DNA from: Roseomonas sp. AR75
Lineage (GTDB): Bacteria > Pseudomonadota > Alphaproteobacteria > Acetobacterales > Acetobacteraceae
Reading direction: 5' to 3'
DNA length: 64,000 nucleotides
Assembly: GCF_005222815.1 (NCBI RefSeq)
Contig: NZ_STGB01000004.1
Location: 620,001 to 684,000, forward strand
Part shown: positions 43,970-53,663 of the stretch, one piece after another
How positions within the stretch are numbered: position 1 is the stretch's first letter
How the letters are laid out: each line of letters starts with the position of its first letter
Position numbers and translations under genes: made by a program
The notes under the pieces: model-generated
Database searches by the model: none
Told to the model about the DNA's origin: nothing
Seen by the model: the letters and a program-made list of their open reading frames with translations, nothing else

Positions 43970-44005
43970 GGCTCGCCCGGTGGCCATGCCACCGGGCGGC
44001 GAGCC
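43970..44005 (-). terminator. Strong hairpin just after the hydroxyacid dehydrogenase gene
   Basis: GGCTCGCCCGGTGG pairs with CCACCGGGC-GG-CGAGCC (14 pairs with a 2-base bulge) around a 5-base loop. It lies four bases beyond the stop at 44009 in the leftward direction, before the promoter region of the glycosyltransferase-PKS operon. No U-tract is present. Confidence 0.5.
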
Positions 44006-44008
44006 GGA

Positions 44009-45028
44009 TCAATCCGATTCAGGAGGAATCGCGTTCGCCGAGCCGCCGAACAGCAGCGCGTCGCGCATCGTCTCCGCGCTCTTGCGGCGGATGTCGGCCC
44101 AGGCCTCCGGCGTGTGGAAGGCGCTGTGCGGGGTGATGATCACCCGCCCAAGCAGCCAGGGCTCCTTGCGGCGATAGGCGGCAAGCAGGGAGGGCACCGG
44201 TTCCACCGGCGGCTCCACCGGGATCACGTCCAGCCCGGCGCCGGCGAGATGGCCGGAGCGCAGCGCCGCCTCCAGCGCATCGATGTCGAGGCTGGTGCCG
44301 CGCGCGGTGTTCACGACGATGGCGTTCCGCGGCAGCAGCGCCAGTTCCGGCGCGCCGACCAGGCCGCGCGTCTTGCGCGTGTCCGGCACATGGATCGACA
44401 GCACGTCGGCCTGCGGCAGGAGCTCCTGCAAGGTGCGGGCGCGCTCGATGCCGAGCGCCCGGTCCACGCCATTCGGCAGGAAGGGATCGAAGAAGACCAC
44501 GCGGAAGCCGAGCGCCTTGGCGCGCAGCGCCGCCGCGGTGCCGATGCGCCCGAGGCCGATGATGCCGAAGCTCTGGGCGCCAAGCCGGCGGATCAAAGGG
44601 CTGTCCATGTAGCGCCAGGGCGCGGGCGGATCGGCGCGCTGCAGGTCATGATGCAGCAGCAGCCCCCGACGCAGCGCCAGCGTCAGGGCGATCGCGTGGT
44701 CCGCGACCTCCATCGTGCCGTAATCCGGCACGTTGCAGACGGTGATGCCGCGCGCCGCGCAGGCGGCGCGGTCCAGCCGGTCATAGCCGACGCCCATGCG
44801 CACCACGGCCTTGAGCTTCGGGAAGCGCGCGATGTGATGGGGCTTCAGCCAGTGGCGGAAGATCAGCAGCCCGTCCACCTTCTCGCAGACCGCGTCCGGC
44901 AGCATGTCCAGGCTCTCGGTGTGCGGCGCGCCGCCATGGATGATCTCGACCTCCGGGCCGAAGACCTCCTGCTCCAGCGCGGTGTCCGGATACATCGCTT
45001 CCGGTTCGAGCACCGTCAGTCGGGCCAC
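44009..45028 (-). CDS. D-2-hydroxyacid dehydrogenase, C-terminal-binding-protein-like
   Basis: 339 residues from a GTG start with an AGGAG eight bases upstream. GIIGLGRIGTAAALRAKALGFRVVFFDP is the NAD Rossmann motif, VVNTARGTSLDIDALEAAL and GAGLDVIPVEPP carry the catalytic Arg and Glu regions, and ITPHSAFHTPEAW the His. The family reduces or oxidises 2-hydroxy acids with NAD(H); the VEPPVEPVPSL spacing is typical of CtBP-like bacterial members. It lies leftward of rne with about 80 bases between and ends in a strong hairpin. The specific acid is not indicated. Confidence 0.9.
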   Translation of the reverse strand: MARLTVLEPEAMYPDTALEQEVFGPEVEIIHGGAPHTESLDMLPDAVCEKVDGLLIFRHWLKPHHIARFPKLKAVVRMGVGYDRLDRAACAARGITVCNVPDYGTMEVADHAIALTLALRRGLLLHHDLQRADPPAPWRYMDSPLIRRLGAQSFGIIGLGRIGTAAALRAKALGFRVVFFDPFLPNGVDRALGIERARTLQELLPQADVLSIHVPDTRKTRGLVGAPELALLPRNAIVVNTARGTSLDIDALEAALRSGHLAGAGLDVIPVEPPVEPVPSLLAAYRRKEPWLLGRVIITPHSAFHTPEAWADIRRKSAETMRDALLFGGSANAIPPESD

Positions 45029-45108
45029 GTGCAAGGCTCCTGCAAGGAGGCCGCCGCGCCTGCGCGCGACGGCCCTCGGGTTGGTCTGGAAAGGGGTCGG
45101 GGAGGCGC

Positions 45109-48100
45109 CTAGCGGCGCCACCAGCCGCGCTTGCGCGGCATCTCCCCGGCCTCGCCGCCAAGCACGATCGGCGCGACGGGCGGGCCGATCACGGGCTCGG
45201 CCGGCGTCCGCGGGCCGGGCTCCGCCGGAGCGGGCGCGGCCGCAGGTTCGGGCGCGGCGGCTGGCTCGGCGGGTGCCAGCTCGGCCGGTGCCGCCTGGGC
45301 CGGTGCCGCCTGGACGGGTGCCGCCTGGGCAGGTGGTGCCTCGGCCGGGGCCGCTTCGGCCGGCGCAGGCGGTTCGGGCTCAGGGGCGGCCTCGGCGGGC
45401 GGGGCGGCGAGCGCTTCCGCCGTGGCCGGAGCGGGCTCGGCCGGAGCCTCCATCGCCGGAGTCTCCGCGACGGGCGCCTCCACGGCGGGCGGCGCGGCGC
45501 GGCGCGGGCGGGTGGCGCGCGCCGCGGCCTCCTGCTCGGCGGCTTCCATCGCCATCAGGATCTCGTCCATCTGCCCGGCGAAGGGATCGGCGGGCGTGGG
45601 CGCGCGGCGCGGTGACGGCGGTGCCGCGGGCGGCGGTGCGGCGGCGACAGGGGGTGCCTCCGCCGGCTCCTGGCCCTCACCCTCGGGGCGCCGGCGACGG
45701 CCACCCCGGCGTCCGCGGCGGCGGCGCGCCTCGCCGGCTTCGCTGTCCGCCTCGGACTCGGCTTCGGCGTCGGGTTCTGCCTCGCCGTCCGCGGCGGGCT
45801 CCGCCGCAGGCTCGGCACCTGGCTGCGCCTCGGCGGCCTGGGCCTCGGCCTCCTCGGCCTCGTCCTCCTCCTCGCCATCCTCGGCGCCGGCGTCGCCGGG
45901 CGTGCCCTCGCTGCCCTCGCGACGACCACCGCGGCGGCGGCGGCGGCGGCGGCGGCCGCGATTGGCGGCGGCATCGCCCTCCGCCTCGGCGCGCGGCTCG
46001 GAGTCGGGGCGCGCCTCGGCGGCCTCGGGCTCGGCCTCGGCGGGCTCGGGCGCCTCAGGCTCTGGCGCGTAGTCCATGCGCAGCGCGGCGGGACGCTCGG
46101 CGATGGCATCGGGATTCTGCGCCCGCGTGCGGTCGATCCGCAGCCCCGGCGCCGGCAGGCTGTCATCGGCCTGGACCAGGATCGTCATGCCGAAGCGCTG
46201 CTCGTCCTCCATCAGGCGCTCGCGCTTCTTGTTGAGCAGCCAGAACGCCACCTGCGTCGCGCAATGCACGACGATCTCGGCGGCGCGGCGGCGGCCGCCC
46301 TCCTCCTCGATCGCCCGCAGCACGGCCAGGCCGCTGCTTTCCACGCTGCGCACCAGGCCTCGGCCCTGGCAGTGCGGGCAGGCGACGAAGGCATGCTCGA
46401 CCAGGGAGGGGCGAAGCCGCTGGCGCGACATCTCCAGCAGGCCGAAATGGCTGATGCGGCCGACCTGGATGCGCGCGCGGTCCTGCTTCAGCGCCTCCTT
46501 CAGGCGGCGCTCGACCATGCCGTCGTGCTTGGACGACTCCATGTCGATGAAGTCGATGACGATGAGGCCGGCCAGGTCGCGCAGGCGAAGCTGGCGCGCC
46601 ACCTCGTCCGCGGCTTCCAGGTTGGTGCGCAGCGCGGTGTCCTCGATGTGGCGGTCGCGCGTGGCGCGGCCGGAGTTCACGTCGATGGCGACCAGCGCCT
46701 CGGTCTGGTTGATGACGATGTAGCCGCCCGACTTCAGCTGGACCGTCGGGTTGTGCATCTGCTCCAGCTGCTGGTCCACGCCGAAGCGGGCAAAGAGCGG
46801 CATGCCGTCGCGGGAGATGCGGACCTTCTGCGCGTGCTGCGGCATCAGCATCCGCATGAACTCGCGCGCGTCGTTGTAGGCGTCGTCGCCCTCGACGACG
46901 ACCTCCTCCACGTCCTTGCCGAAGGTGTCGCGGATGGAGCGCTTGATGAGGTCGGCTTCCTCGTAGATCAGGGCGGGCGCCGTGCTGGCGAAGGTGCGTT
47001 CGCGGATGTTGTCCCAAAGCCGCAGCAGGTATTCGCAGTCGCGCTTGATCTCGGGCTTCGGCCGCTGCGCCCCGGCGGTGCGCACGATCAGGCTCATGCC
47101 GTCGGGCAGTGAGAGGTCGTCGATCACCTCCCGCAGGCGCTTGCGGTCGGCGGCCGAGGTGATCTTGCGGGAGACGCCGCCGCCGCGCGGGCTGTTCGGC
47201 ATCAGCACGGAGAAGCGGCCGGCGAGCGAGATGTAGGTGGTGAGCGCCGCGCCCTTCGTGCCGCGCTCCTCCTTCACCACCTGCACCAGCATGATCTGCC
47301 GGCGCTTGATGACTTCCTGGATCTTGTAGTGGCGCAGGAACTTCGGCGGGATGCGGCGTTCGCGCACGTCATCCTCGGTGGAGCCGCCGACGGTCTCGGG
47401 CGGCAGGGCAGGCTCGCCGGCATCGCCGTCGTTCTCGGCGCCGTCGTTGTCGCCGCCGTCGCTCTCGCCGTTGTCGCGATCGCCATTCGCCTCCGCCGCC
47501 GCGGCGGCGTCCTGCGCGGCCTCGCCGGGCAGGCGGTCCTCTCCGTCGGGCGCGGGCTCGGCCGTTTCCGGGGCTGCGGAGGGCACGCCGGCGGGCGGCA
47601 GCGCCACGCCCTCATGCGGCACGGTCGCCTCGGCGGCGGCGGCTTCGATGGTGACGATCCGGGCCTCGACCGTCTCGGTCACGACGGCCTCGGCATCCCC
47701 CGGCGGGGCGGTGTCGGCGGCGGCGGCGAGGGGTTCGCCATCGCCAGTCGGCGCCTCCGCCACGGCGGCTTCCAGCGCGTCGTTCAGCGCGGCGTCGTTG
47801 GCGCGGGCGGCATCCTCGGCCTCCTCGCGGCGGCGATCCTCCTCCGCCTCGGCGCGCTGCATCTCCAGCAGGCGCTGCCGGTCGGCGATGGGGATCTGGT
47901 AGTAGTCGGGATGAATCTCGCCGAAGGCCAGGAAGCCGTGGCGGTTGCCGCCGTATTCGACGAAGGCGGCCTGCAGGCTGGGCTCCACCCGCACGACGCG
48001 GGCGAGGTAGATGTTGCCCTTCAGGGGCATCCGGTTGGCGGACTCGATGTCGAAGGCTTCGAGCCGGTTGCCGTCCAGCACCGCCACCCGCGTCTCTTCG

Positions 48101-48135
48101 GGGTGGGATGCGTCGATCAGCATGCGCTTGGTCAT
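45109..48135 (-). CDS. rne: Ribonuclease E/G
   Basis: 1008 residues. MTKRMLIDASHPEETRVAVLDGNRLEAFDIE begins the RNase H/S1 region. The S1 domain starts with KGNIYLARVVRVEPSLQAAFVEYG and is interrupted by an acidic low-complexity insert of roughly 150 residues before the catalytic part. Catalytic Asp residues lie in VAIDVNSGRATRDR and LIVIDFIDM; the zinc-link is ACPHCQG. The C-terminal 350 residues are an acidic then Arg-rich then Ala/Pro-repeat tail for degradosome binding and RNA contacts. It is the main mRNA and rRNA-processing endonuclease. Start chosen at the family MTKRML. Confidence 0.95.
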   Translation of the reverse strand: MTKRMLIDASHPEETRVAVLDGNRLEAFDIESANRMPLKGNIYLARVVRVEPSLQAAFVEYGGNRHGFLAFGEIHPDYYQIPIADRQRLLEMQRAEAEEDRRREEAEDAARANDAALNDALEAAVAEAPTGDGEPLAAAADTAPPGDAEAVVTETVEARIVTIEAAAAEATVPHEGVALPPAGVPSAAPETAEPAPDGEDRLPGEAAQDAAAAAEANGDRDNGESDGGDNDGAENDGDAGEPALPPETVGGSTEDDVRERRIPPKFLRHYKIQEVIKRRQIMLVQVVKEERGTKGAALTTYISLAGRFSVLMPNSPRGGGVSRKITSAADRKRLREVIDDLSLPDGMSLIVRTAGAQRPKPEIKRDCEYLLRLWDNIRERTFASTAPALIYEEADLIKRSIRDTFGKDVEEVVVEGDDAYNDAREFMRMLMPQHAQKVRISRDGMPLFARFGVDQQLEQMHNPTVQLKSGGYIVINQTEALVAIDVNSGRATRDRHIEDTALRTNLEAADEVARQLRLRDLAGLIVIDFIDMESSKHDGMVERRLKEALKQDRARIQVGRISHFGLLEMSRQRLRPSLVEHAFVACPHCQGRGLVRSVESSGLAVLRAIEEEGGRRRAAEIVVHCATQVAFWLLNKKRERLMEDEQRFGMTILVQADDSLPAPGLRIDRTRAQNPDAIAERPAALRMDYAPEPEAPEPAEAEPEAAEARPDSEPRAEAEGDAAANRGRRRRRRRRGGRREGSEGTPGDAGAEDGEEEDEAEEAEAQAAEAQPGAEPAAEPAADGEAEPDAEAESEADSEAGEARRRRGRRGGRRRRPEGEGQEPAEAPPVAAAPPPAAPPSPRRAPTPADPFAGQMDEILMAMEAAEQEAAARATRPRRAAPPAVEAPVAETPAMEAPAEPAPATAEALAAPPAEAAPEPEPPAPAEAAPAEAPPAQAAPVQAAPAQAAPAELAPAEPAAAPEPAAAPAPAEPGPRTPAEPVIGPPVAPIVLGGEAGEMPRKRGWWRR
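45287..45340 (-). repeat. 15-bp tandem repeats inside the RNase E tail
   Basis: Three and a half copies of a GGTGCCGCCTGGGCC-like unit encode an Ala/Pro/Gln five-residue repeat (PAQAA). Copy-number change would keep the frame. Confidence 0.7.
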
Positions 48136-48868
48136 GGAAGCGGGGACTCCGCGCCGCAGCGGCGGTAGGCCCGGCTGCGACGGAGAAGGGTGGCGGGGCC
48201 CGGGAAGCGGCGGCGGCGCGGCAGGAGACTGACCATGCGGCGGCGACCCGATCCTCTTCTCGGTGGACCGGCCCGTCGGGGGCAGGTCCGGGTGGGGTCT
48301 CTGGACCGGCTTGCGTGACGGCGGCCGCGCCGCATCCACGTCCGCCGGTCCGGCGGAAGCGCCTCGCGATGCCCCGTAGCCCTCCGGGCGGCGCACGCGG
48401 GCCGCGCCGAAGGGCGGGCCGAAGGTCGCGGGCGCCGATCGCAGGCGCGGTCGGGCGGGCGGCGGGCGTGGGGCAAGCCCCGGGCCCGGGCGGAAATGGC
48501 CAGGGAGGGGGCGTGTCGCGCGCGCTCCGCGCCGGCGGGGACGTGGTTGCGGCTTCTGGCGAAGCGCGAGAGGGGCCAGGAACAGCCCATCCCATGCCAG
48601 AACTGAGACCCGGGCCTGCCGCCGCGCGCCGCGCACGGCGGTCGGGACGGGGGCAGGCGGGTCACGCGAACGGATACGACCCTGCCGACGGCGTCGCCGC
48701 CGGGGCACCCCACCATAAGTGTCACGCTCGCTCTCCACAAGGCGCTGCTGCCGGGCTGCTCACGTCGGGTTCAACCGCGGCGGCAGGCTTTCCTGGCAAG
48801 CCCCGGAGCGCATGTGGTATTCCCGGCGGGGCCGGACTGCGGGGGCGGTGCCGGCACAGGGGGATCCG
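48136..48868. promoter_or_regulatory. 733-base divergent region between rne and the amidase gene; long GC-rich leader
   Basis: No gene is supported here. The minus-strand frame of rne stays open to 48738, but its translation is Arg/Pro-rich low-complexity sequence without family features. A long 5' leader upstream of rne is expected, since RNase E genes are often autoregulated through leader structures; several GC-rich inverted segments are visible but no individual structure is claimed. The amidase promoter should lie near 48750-48850. Confidence 0.4.
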
Positions 48869-49669
48869 ATGCTGCGCCGTCGCGAGCTGGCGGGAATTCT
48901 GCTCGCCTTCGCCGCGCTGCCGCCGCCGGCAGCCGCACAGACCAGCCGCAGGACGCCGCGCCAGGGGGCGGCGCCGAAGCCGCTCGTCGTGCTCGATCCC
49001 GGCCATGGTGGCCGGGACCCCGGCGCGATCGGCACCAGGGGCACGCGCGAGAAGACCATCGTCCTGGCCACCGCGCAGGAACTGCGCCGGCTGCTGGAAG
49101 CCTCCGGCCGGTGCCGGGTGGTGATGACCCGCACCGGCGACCGCTTCGTCTCGCTGGGCGGAAGGGTGGAATTCGCGCGGCGGCGCGAAGCCGCGCTGTT
49201 CGTCTCGATCCATGCCGACAGCGCGCCGGGTGCGCGCGGCGCCTCGGTCTATACGCTCGGCGAGAATTCCGACGCCCTCGCGGGCGCGCTGGCGCGCCGG
49301 GAGAACCAGGCGGACCGTGCCGGCGGGTTGCGCACGCCCTCCCTCTCGCCCGAGGTGCAGGCCATCCTGCTCTCCCTGATGCGGGCGGAGACCCGCGCCG
49401 GCAGTGCCCGCATGGCGAGGCTGGTGGTGGACTCGCTGGATGGCGAGGTGCCGCTGCTGCCGAACACGCATCGCCGCGCCGGCTTCGCCGTGCTGAAGGC
49501 GCCCGAGATCCCCTCGGTGCTGGTCGAGATCGGTTTCCTGTCCAACCCGCAGGACGAGGCGGCGCTGCGCCGGCGCGACCACCGCGCCAAGGTGGCGCGG
49601 GCCCTGTCGCTGGCGGTGCAGAGCTATCTGGCGCGGGCCGGCCGGTCGCCGGCCTTGGCAACGGGATAG
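48869..49669 (+). CDS. amiC: N-acetylmuramoyl-L-alanine amidase
   Basis: 266 residues, zinc amidase-3 family. A signal peptide (RRRELAGILLAFAALPPPAAAQ) leads into VLDPGHGGRDPGAIGTRGTREK with the first Zn His, FVSIHADSAPG with the second, and VLVEIGFLSNPQDEAAL with the catalytic Glu. It cleaves the amide between MurNAc and the stem peptide in the periplasm, mainly at division. It has no AMIN targeting domain. GGGGGATCC precedes the ATG. The order rne-amidase-PBP1A-prfB is conserved in alphaproteobacteria. Confidence 0.94.
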   Translation: MLRRRELAGILLAFAALPPPAAAQTSRRTPRQGAAPKPLVVLDPGHGGRDPGAIGTRGTREKTIVLATAQELRRLLEASGRCRVVMTRTGDRFVSLGGRVEFARRREAALFVSIHADSAPGARGASVYTLGENSDALAGALARRENQADRAGGLRTPSLSPEVQAILLSLMRAETRAGSARMARLVVDSLDGEVPLLPNTHRRAGFAVLKAPEIPSVLVEIGFLSNPQDEAALRRRDHRAKVARALSLAVQSYLARAGRSPALATG

Positions 49670-49725
49670 CGGCCTCGCGCGGGCGGCATGTGCCAGCGCC
49701 GCGCGGCTGGTGTATGGAGCGCGGC

Positions 49726-52332
49726 ATGGATATCCCCGAGCTTCGCGCCGAGGGCCGGATGGTGGGCGGGAAGGGCGCTGCCCAGGCGCCCGCCGCCGCC
49801 CCGGCCCCCGACGCCCCGCCGCCGCCCGAGAAGCGCCCGCGCAAGCGGCGCCGGATGAGCTTCCTTGGCCTGCTGGTCCGCACGGGTCTGGTGCTGGGCG
49901 TCGCCGGCGCACTGGCGGCGGGCGTCGCCGGCTTCGCGCTGTACCGCTCGGCCGACGCCGACCTGCCGGACTACACCTGGCTGGCCGACTACCAGCCGCC
50001 GCAGTTGAGCCGCGTCTACGCCGCCGACAGCCGCCTGATGGCGGAGCTGGCGCAGGAACGCCGCGTCTTCGTGCCGATCGAGGCCATCCCGCAGCGTGTG
50101 CAGCAGGCCTTCGTCTCCGCCGAGGACCAGAATTTCTGGTCGCATCCCGGCGTCGACCCGATGGCGATCGCCCGCGCGGTGCTGGTGAATGTGGAGCAGA
50201 TGAGCACCGGCCGCCGGCCGATCGGCGCCTCCACCATCACGCAGCAGGTCGCCAAGAACATGCTGGTCGGCAACGACCGGACCATGGCGCGCAAGCTGCG
50301 CGAGGCGATCCTGGCGATGCGCATCGAGCAGGCGATGCCGAAGGCGCGCATCCTGGAGATCTACCTCAACGAGATCTTCCTGGGCGCGCAGGCCTATGGC
50401 GTCGCCTCCGCCGCGCAGAACTACTTCAACAAGTCGCTGGACGAGCTGACGCTGGCGGAGGCCGCCTTCCTGGCGGCGCTGCCGAAGGCGCCCAACAACT
50501 ACAACCCGCTGCGCTACCCCGACGCCGCAAAGGCGCGGCGGGACTGGGTGCTGGGCCGCATGGCGGAGGATGGCCACATCACCCGGGCCGAGGCCGAGGC
50601 CGCGATGGCCGAGCCGATCGTGCCACGTCCATCCCGCCGCCCGGACATGGTCGCCGTCGGCCAGCACTTCACCGAGGAGGTACGGCGCGAACTCGTCGCC
50701 CGCTTCGGCGCCGACCAGACCACGATGGGCGGGCTGGTGGTGCGCACCTCGCTCGAACCGACGCTGCAGGCGGAGGCCGAGCAGTCGCTGCGCCGCGGCC
50801 TGCTCGACTTCGATCGCCGCCGCGGCGGCTGGCGCGGCCCGGTGGCCAAGATCCCCGCCGGCGCGACCGAATGGCTGCCCGCCCTGCAGGAGGTGCAGCG
50901 GCCGCCGGGCATGCTGCCCGAATGGCGGCTGGCCGTGGCGCTCGAGGTGCGCGACCGGGAGGCGAAGCTCACCTGGCTGGAGCGCCCGGACCAGCGCGCG
51001 GCGCCGCAGCCGCGCAGCGCCTCGCTGTTCCTGGAGGACGTCACCCCCTGGGCGCGCCCGGTGCGCGACGGCCGGCTCGGCGCCGTGCCGCGCCGCCTGG
51101 CGGACGTGATCCAGCCCGGCGACGTGGTGATGGTGGAGACGCTGCCCGCCACCCCCGCGCAGGGCCGCACGCCCGCCCGGCCGGAGCGCCTGGCGCTGCG
51201 CCAGGTGCCGGAGGTGGAAGGCGCGATCGTCGCGCTCGATCCGAACAACGGCCGCGTGCTGGCGATGGTCGGCGGCTGGTCCTTCGACAAGTCCTGGTTC
51301 AACCGCGCCACCCAGGCGCAGCGCCAGCCCGGCTCCTCCTTCAAGCCTTACGTCTACCTGACGGCGCTGGAGGCGGGCATCCCGCCGAACCAGCTCCTGC
51401 TGGATGCGCCGGTGGAGATCATGACGCCGCAGGGCCTGTGGCGGCCGGGCAATTACGGCGCCACCGCGCCGCAAGGCTGGGTCACCATGCGCAGCGCCAT
51501 GGAGCGTAGCCTGAACCTGGTGACGGTGCGGCTGGCGCAGCAGGTCGGCATCGCGGCGGTGGCCGAGACGGCGCGGAATTTCGGCGTGATCCCGAACATG
51601 CCGCGCTACCTCGCGATGTCGCTCGGCGCGGGCGAGACGACGGTGCTGCGTCAGGCCGCGGGCTATGCGGGCTTCGTCAATGGCGGACGTCAGGTGACGC
51701 CGACGCTGATCGACACCGTGCAGGACCGGCACGGGCGCCTGGTGTGGCGCACCGACCAGCGGCGCTGCGAGGGCTGCGACAGCACCAGCCCCTCCGCGGG
51801 CCCGCCGACCCTGACCGAGGAACGCCGGCAGATCGCCGATCCCGTCGCGTCCTTCCAGATGGTGAGCCTGCTGCAGGGTGTGGTGCAGCGCGGCACCGGC
51901 ACCCGGGCGGGCGAGGGTCTCGGCCGGCCGGTCGCCGGCAAGACCGGCACCACGGACGACTACAAGGATGCCTGGTTTGTCGGCTTCACGCCTGACCTCG
52001 TCGTGGCGGTGTGGATCGGTTACGACGACCCCCGCAGCATGGCGGTGCCCGGGCTGCCCGATGCGGATGTCACGGGCGGTCGGCTGGCTGCCCCGGTATT
52101 CCATGACGTGATGGCAGCCGCGACGCAGGGCACCCCGCCGCTGCCCTTCCGGGCGCCGCCGGGCACGGCCCTGGTGCGCATCCAGATGGCGAACGGCCAG
52201 ACCATCCTGGAGCCCTTCCGGCCCGGCACGGAGAATTCCGCGCGGCCGCCTTCCGATCCCTTCGCCTCGGGCGGCAATGCGGGCGGCTCGGCGGCCGCCG
52301 GGTTGGACAGCGGATTGGGGGGACTTTATTGA
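49726..52332 (+). CDS. mrcA: Penicillin-binding protein 1A, bifunctional class A
   Basis: 868 residues. A basic Pro-rich cytoplasmic tail is followed by one transmembrane helix at about 45-73 (LVRTGLVLGVAGALAAGVAGFAL). The glycosyltransferase 51 domain has FVSAEDQNFWSHPGVDP (catalytic Glu133), STITQQVAKNM and RKLREAILAMRIEQ. The transpeptidase domain has GSSFKPYVYLTAL (Ser/Lys), MERSLN (SxN) and GKTGTTDDYKD (KTG). An OB-like insert with LEPTLQAEAEQSLRRG separates the two. The ATG at 49726 has GGAG six bases upstream. It polymerises and cross-links peptidoglycan. Confidence 0.96.
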   Translation: MDIPELRAEGRMVGGKGAAQAPAAAPAPDAPPPPEKRPRKRRRMSFLGLLVRTGLVLGVAGALAAGVAGFALYRSADADLPDYTWLADYQPPQLSRVYAADSRLMAELAQERRVFVPIEAIPQRVQQAFVSAEDQNFWSHPGVDPMAIARAVLVNVEQMSTGRRPIGASTITQQVAKNMLVGNDRTMARKLREAILAMRIEQAMPKARILEIYLNEIFLGAQAYGVASAAQNYFNKSLDELTLAEAAFLAALPKAPNNYNPLRYPDAAKARRDWVLGRMAEDGHITRAEAEAAMAEPIVPRPSRRPDMVAVGQHFTEEVRRELVARFGADQTTMGGLVVRTSLEPTLQAEAEQSLRRGLLDFDRRRGGWRGPVAKIPAGATEWLPALQEVQRPPGMLPEWRLAVALEVRDREAKLTWLERPDQRAAPQPRSASLFLEDVTPWARPVRDGRLGAVPRRLADVIQPGDVVMVETLPATPAQGRTPARPERLALRQVPEVEGAIVALDPNNGRVLAMVGGWSFDKSWFNRATQAQRQPGSSFKPYVYLTALEAGIPPNQLLLDAPVEIMTPQGLWRPGNYGATAPQGWVTMRSAMERSLNLVTVRLAQQVGIAAVAETARNFGVIPNMPRYLAMSLGAGETTVLRQAAGYAGFVNGGRQVTPTLIDTVQDRHGRLVWRTDQRRCEGCDSTSPSAGPPTLTEERRQIADPVASFQMVSLLQGVVQRGTGTRAGEGLGRPVAGKTGTTDDYKDAWFVGFTPDLVVAVWIGYDDPRSMAVPGLPDADVTGGRLAAPVFHDVMAAATQGTPPLPFRAPPGTALVRIQMANGQTILEPFRPGTENSARPPSDPFASGGNAGGSAAAGLDSGLGGLY

Positions 52333-52511
52333 TGCCCTGCCTATCACTGCCCTCAGGCGCCGGGCGCGCGCATCATGCCGGAGGCATGCCAAGGCATGAC
52401 GCGCTTGGCTTCCGCACCTCAGACCTGTTCCGCTGACGTCGCGGCCGTTCTCTGCGCGGCGCGCTGACGCGCGCTGCGTGCGCTCATTCCCGTTGGATCC
52501 TAGCTGCTGCC

Positions 52512-53642
52512 ATGCGTGCTGACGCCGAGAGCCTGAAGACCGAGATCGCGGAGAGCGTCGCGCTGCTCCGCCGCCACCTGGACTGGGACGCCGCCCTGGT
52601 GCGGCTGGCCGAGCTGAATGCGCGCGCCGAGGACCCGGATCTCTGGAACAAGGCCGCGGAGGCGCAGGCGGTGATGCGCGAGCGCAACCGCATCGCCGCC
52701 CAGGTCGAGGGCGTGCAGAAGCTGGAGAAGGACGTCACCGACGCGCTCGAGCTGATCGAACTCGCCGAGGCGGAAGGCGATGCCGGCACGGCCGATGCCG
52801 CGGTGGCCGACCTTCGCCGCGCCGCCGCCGAGGCCAAGCGCCTGGAGATCGAGAGCCTGCTCTCCGGCGAGGCCGATGCGAATGACTGCTACCTCGAGGT
52901 CAATGCCGGCGCCGGCGGGACCGAGGCGCAGGACTGGGCCGAGATGCTGCTGCGCATGTACACCCGCTGGGCCGAAGCGCATGGCTACAAGGTCGCGATG
53001 ACCGAGCAATCCGAGGGCGAGCAGGCCGGCATCAAATCCGCCACCATCCAAGTGACTGGCGCCAACGCCTATGGCTGGCTGAAGACCGAGAGCGGGGTGC
53101 ACAGGCTGGTGCGCATCAGCCCATTCGACGCCGCGGCGCGACGCCAGACCAGCTTCGCCAGCGTCTATGTCTATCCGGTGATCGACGACCGCATCGAGGT
53201 CGAGATCAACCCAGCCGATCTCAAGACCGACACGTTCCGTGCGTCGGGCGCCGGCGGCCAGCACGTCAACAAGACCGAATCCGGCGTGCGCTTCACCCAC
53301 ATGCCGACCGGCATCGTGGTGGCGAGCACGCAGGACCGCAGCCAGCACCGCAACCGCGCGATCGCGATGGAGATGCTGAAGGCGCGGCTGTACGAGCTGG
53401 AGCTGCGCAAGCGCGAGGCGATCAACGCCGCGACGGAAGCCGGCAAGACCGATATCGGCTGGGGCCACCAGATCCGCAGCTACGTTCTGCAGCCCTATCA
53501 GATGGTGAAGGACCTGCGCACCGGCGTGGAGAAAGGCAACCCCGACGCCGTGCTGGATGGCGAGCTCGACGAGTTCATGGCCGCCGCGCTCGCGCTGCGC
53601 GTCGGCACCACCCGATCCGACGCCAGCGCGCAGGCGCAGTAG
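52512..53642 (+). CDS. prfB: Peptide chain release factor 2
   Basis: 376 residues read in one continuous frame. The stop-codon recognition motif SPF is at residues 203-205 and the peptidyl-hydrolysis GGQ at 248-250 in [12 protein letters not shown]. The N-terminal coiled domain starts [21 protein letters not shown]. No programmed frameshift is needed, unlike the E. coli gene. It releases peptides at UGA and UAA codons. Confidence 0.97.
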   Translation: MRADAESLKTEIAESVALLRRHLDWDAALVRLAELNARAEDPDLWNKAAEAQAVMRERNRIAAQVEGVQKLEKDVTDALELIELAEAEGDAGTADAAVADLRRAAAEAKRLEIESLLSGEADANDCYLEVNAGAGGTEAQDWAEMLLRMYTRWAEAHGYKVAMTEQSEGEQAGIKSATIQVTGANAYGWLKTESGVHRLVRISPFDAAARRQTSFASVYVYPVIDDRIEVEINPADLKTDTFRASGAGGQHVNKTESGVRFTHMPTGIVVASTQDRSQHRNRAIAMEMLKARLYELELRKREAINAATEAGKTDIGWGHQIRSYVLQPYQMVKDLRTGVEKGNPDAVLDGELDEFMAAALALRVGTTRSDASAQAQ

Positions 53643-53663
53643 GCGCGCGACCGCCTTGGCGGA

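Noticed and set aside
45287..45340. Short tandem repeats considered as a CRISPR or satellite
   Set aside because: The 15-bp unit is in frame inside the RNase E tail and encodes an Ala/Pro repeat.
48136..48738. Upstream extension of RNase E
   Set aside because: The extra 201 codons are Arg/Pro-rich and lack conservation-like features; the family begins at MTKRML.
49670..52392. Antisense frame of 922 codons opposite PBP1A
   Set aside because: PBP1A shows all glycosyltransferase and transpeptidase motifs; the antisense frame shows none.
52512..53642. Programmed frameshift in prfB
   Set aside because: The gene reads as one frame from start to stop, so no frameshift is needed.
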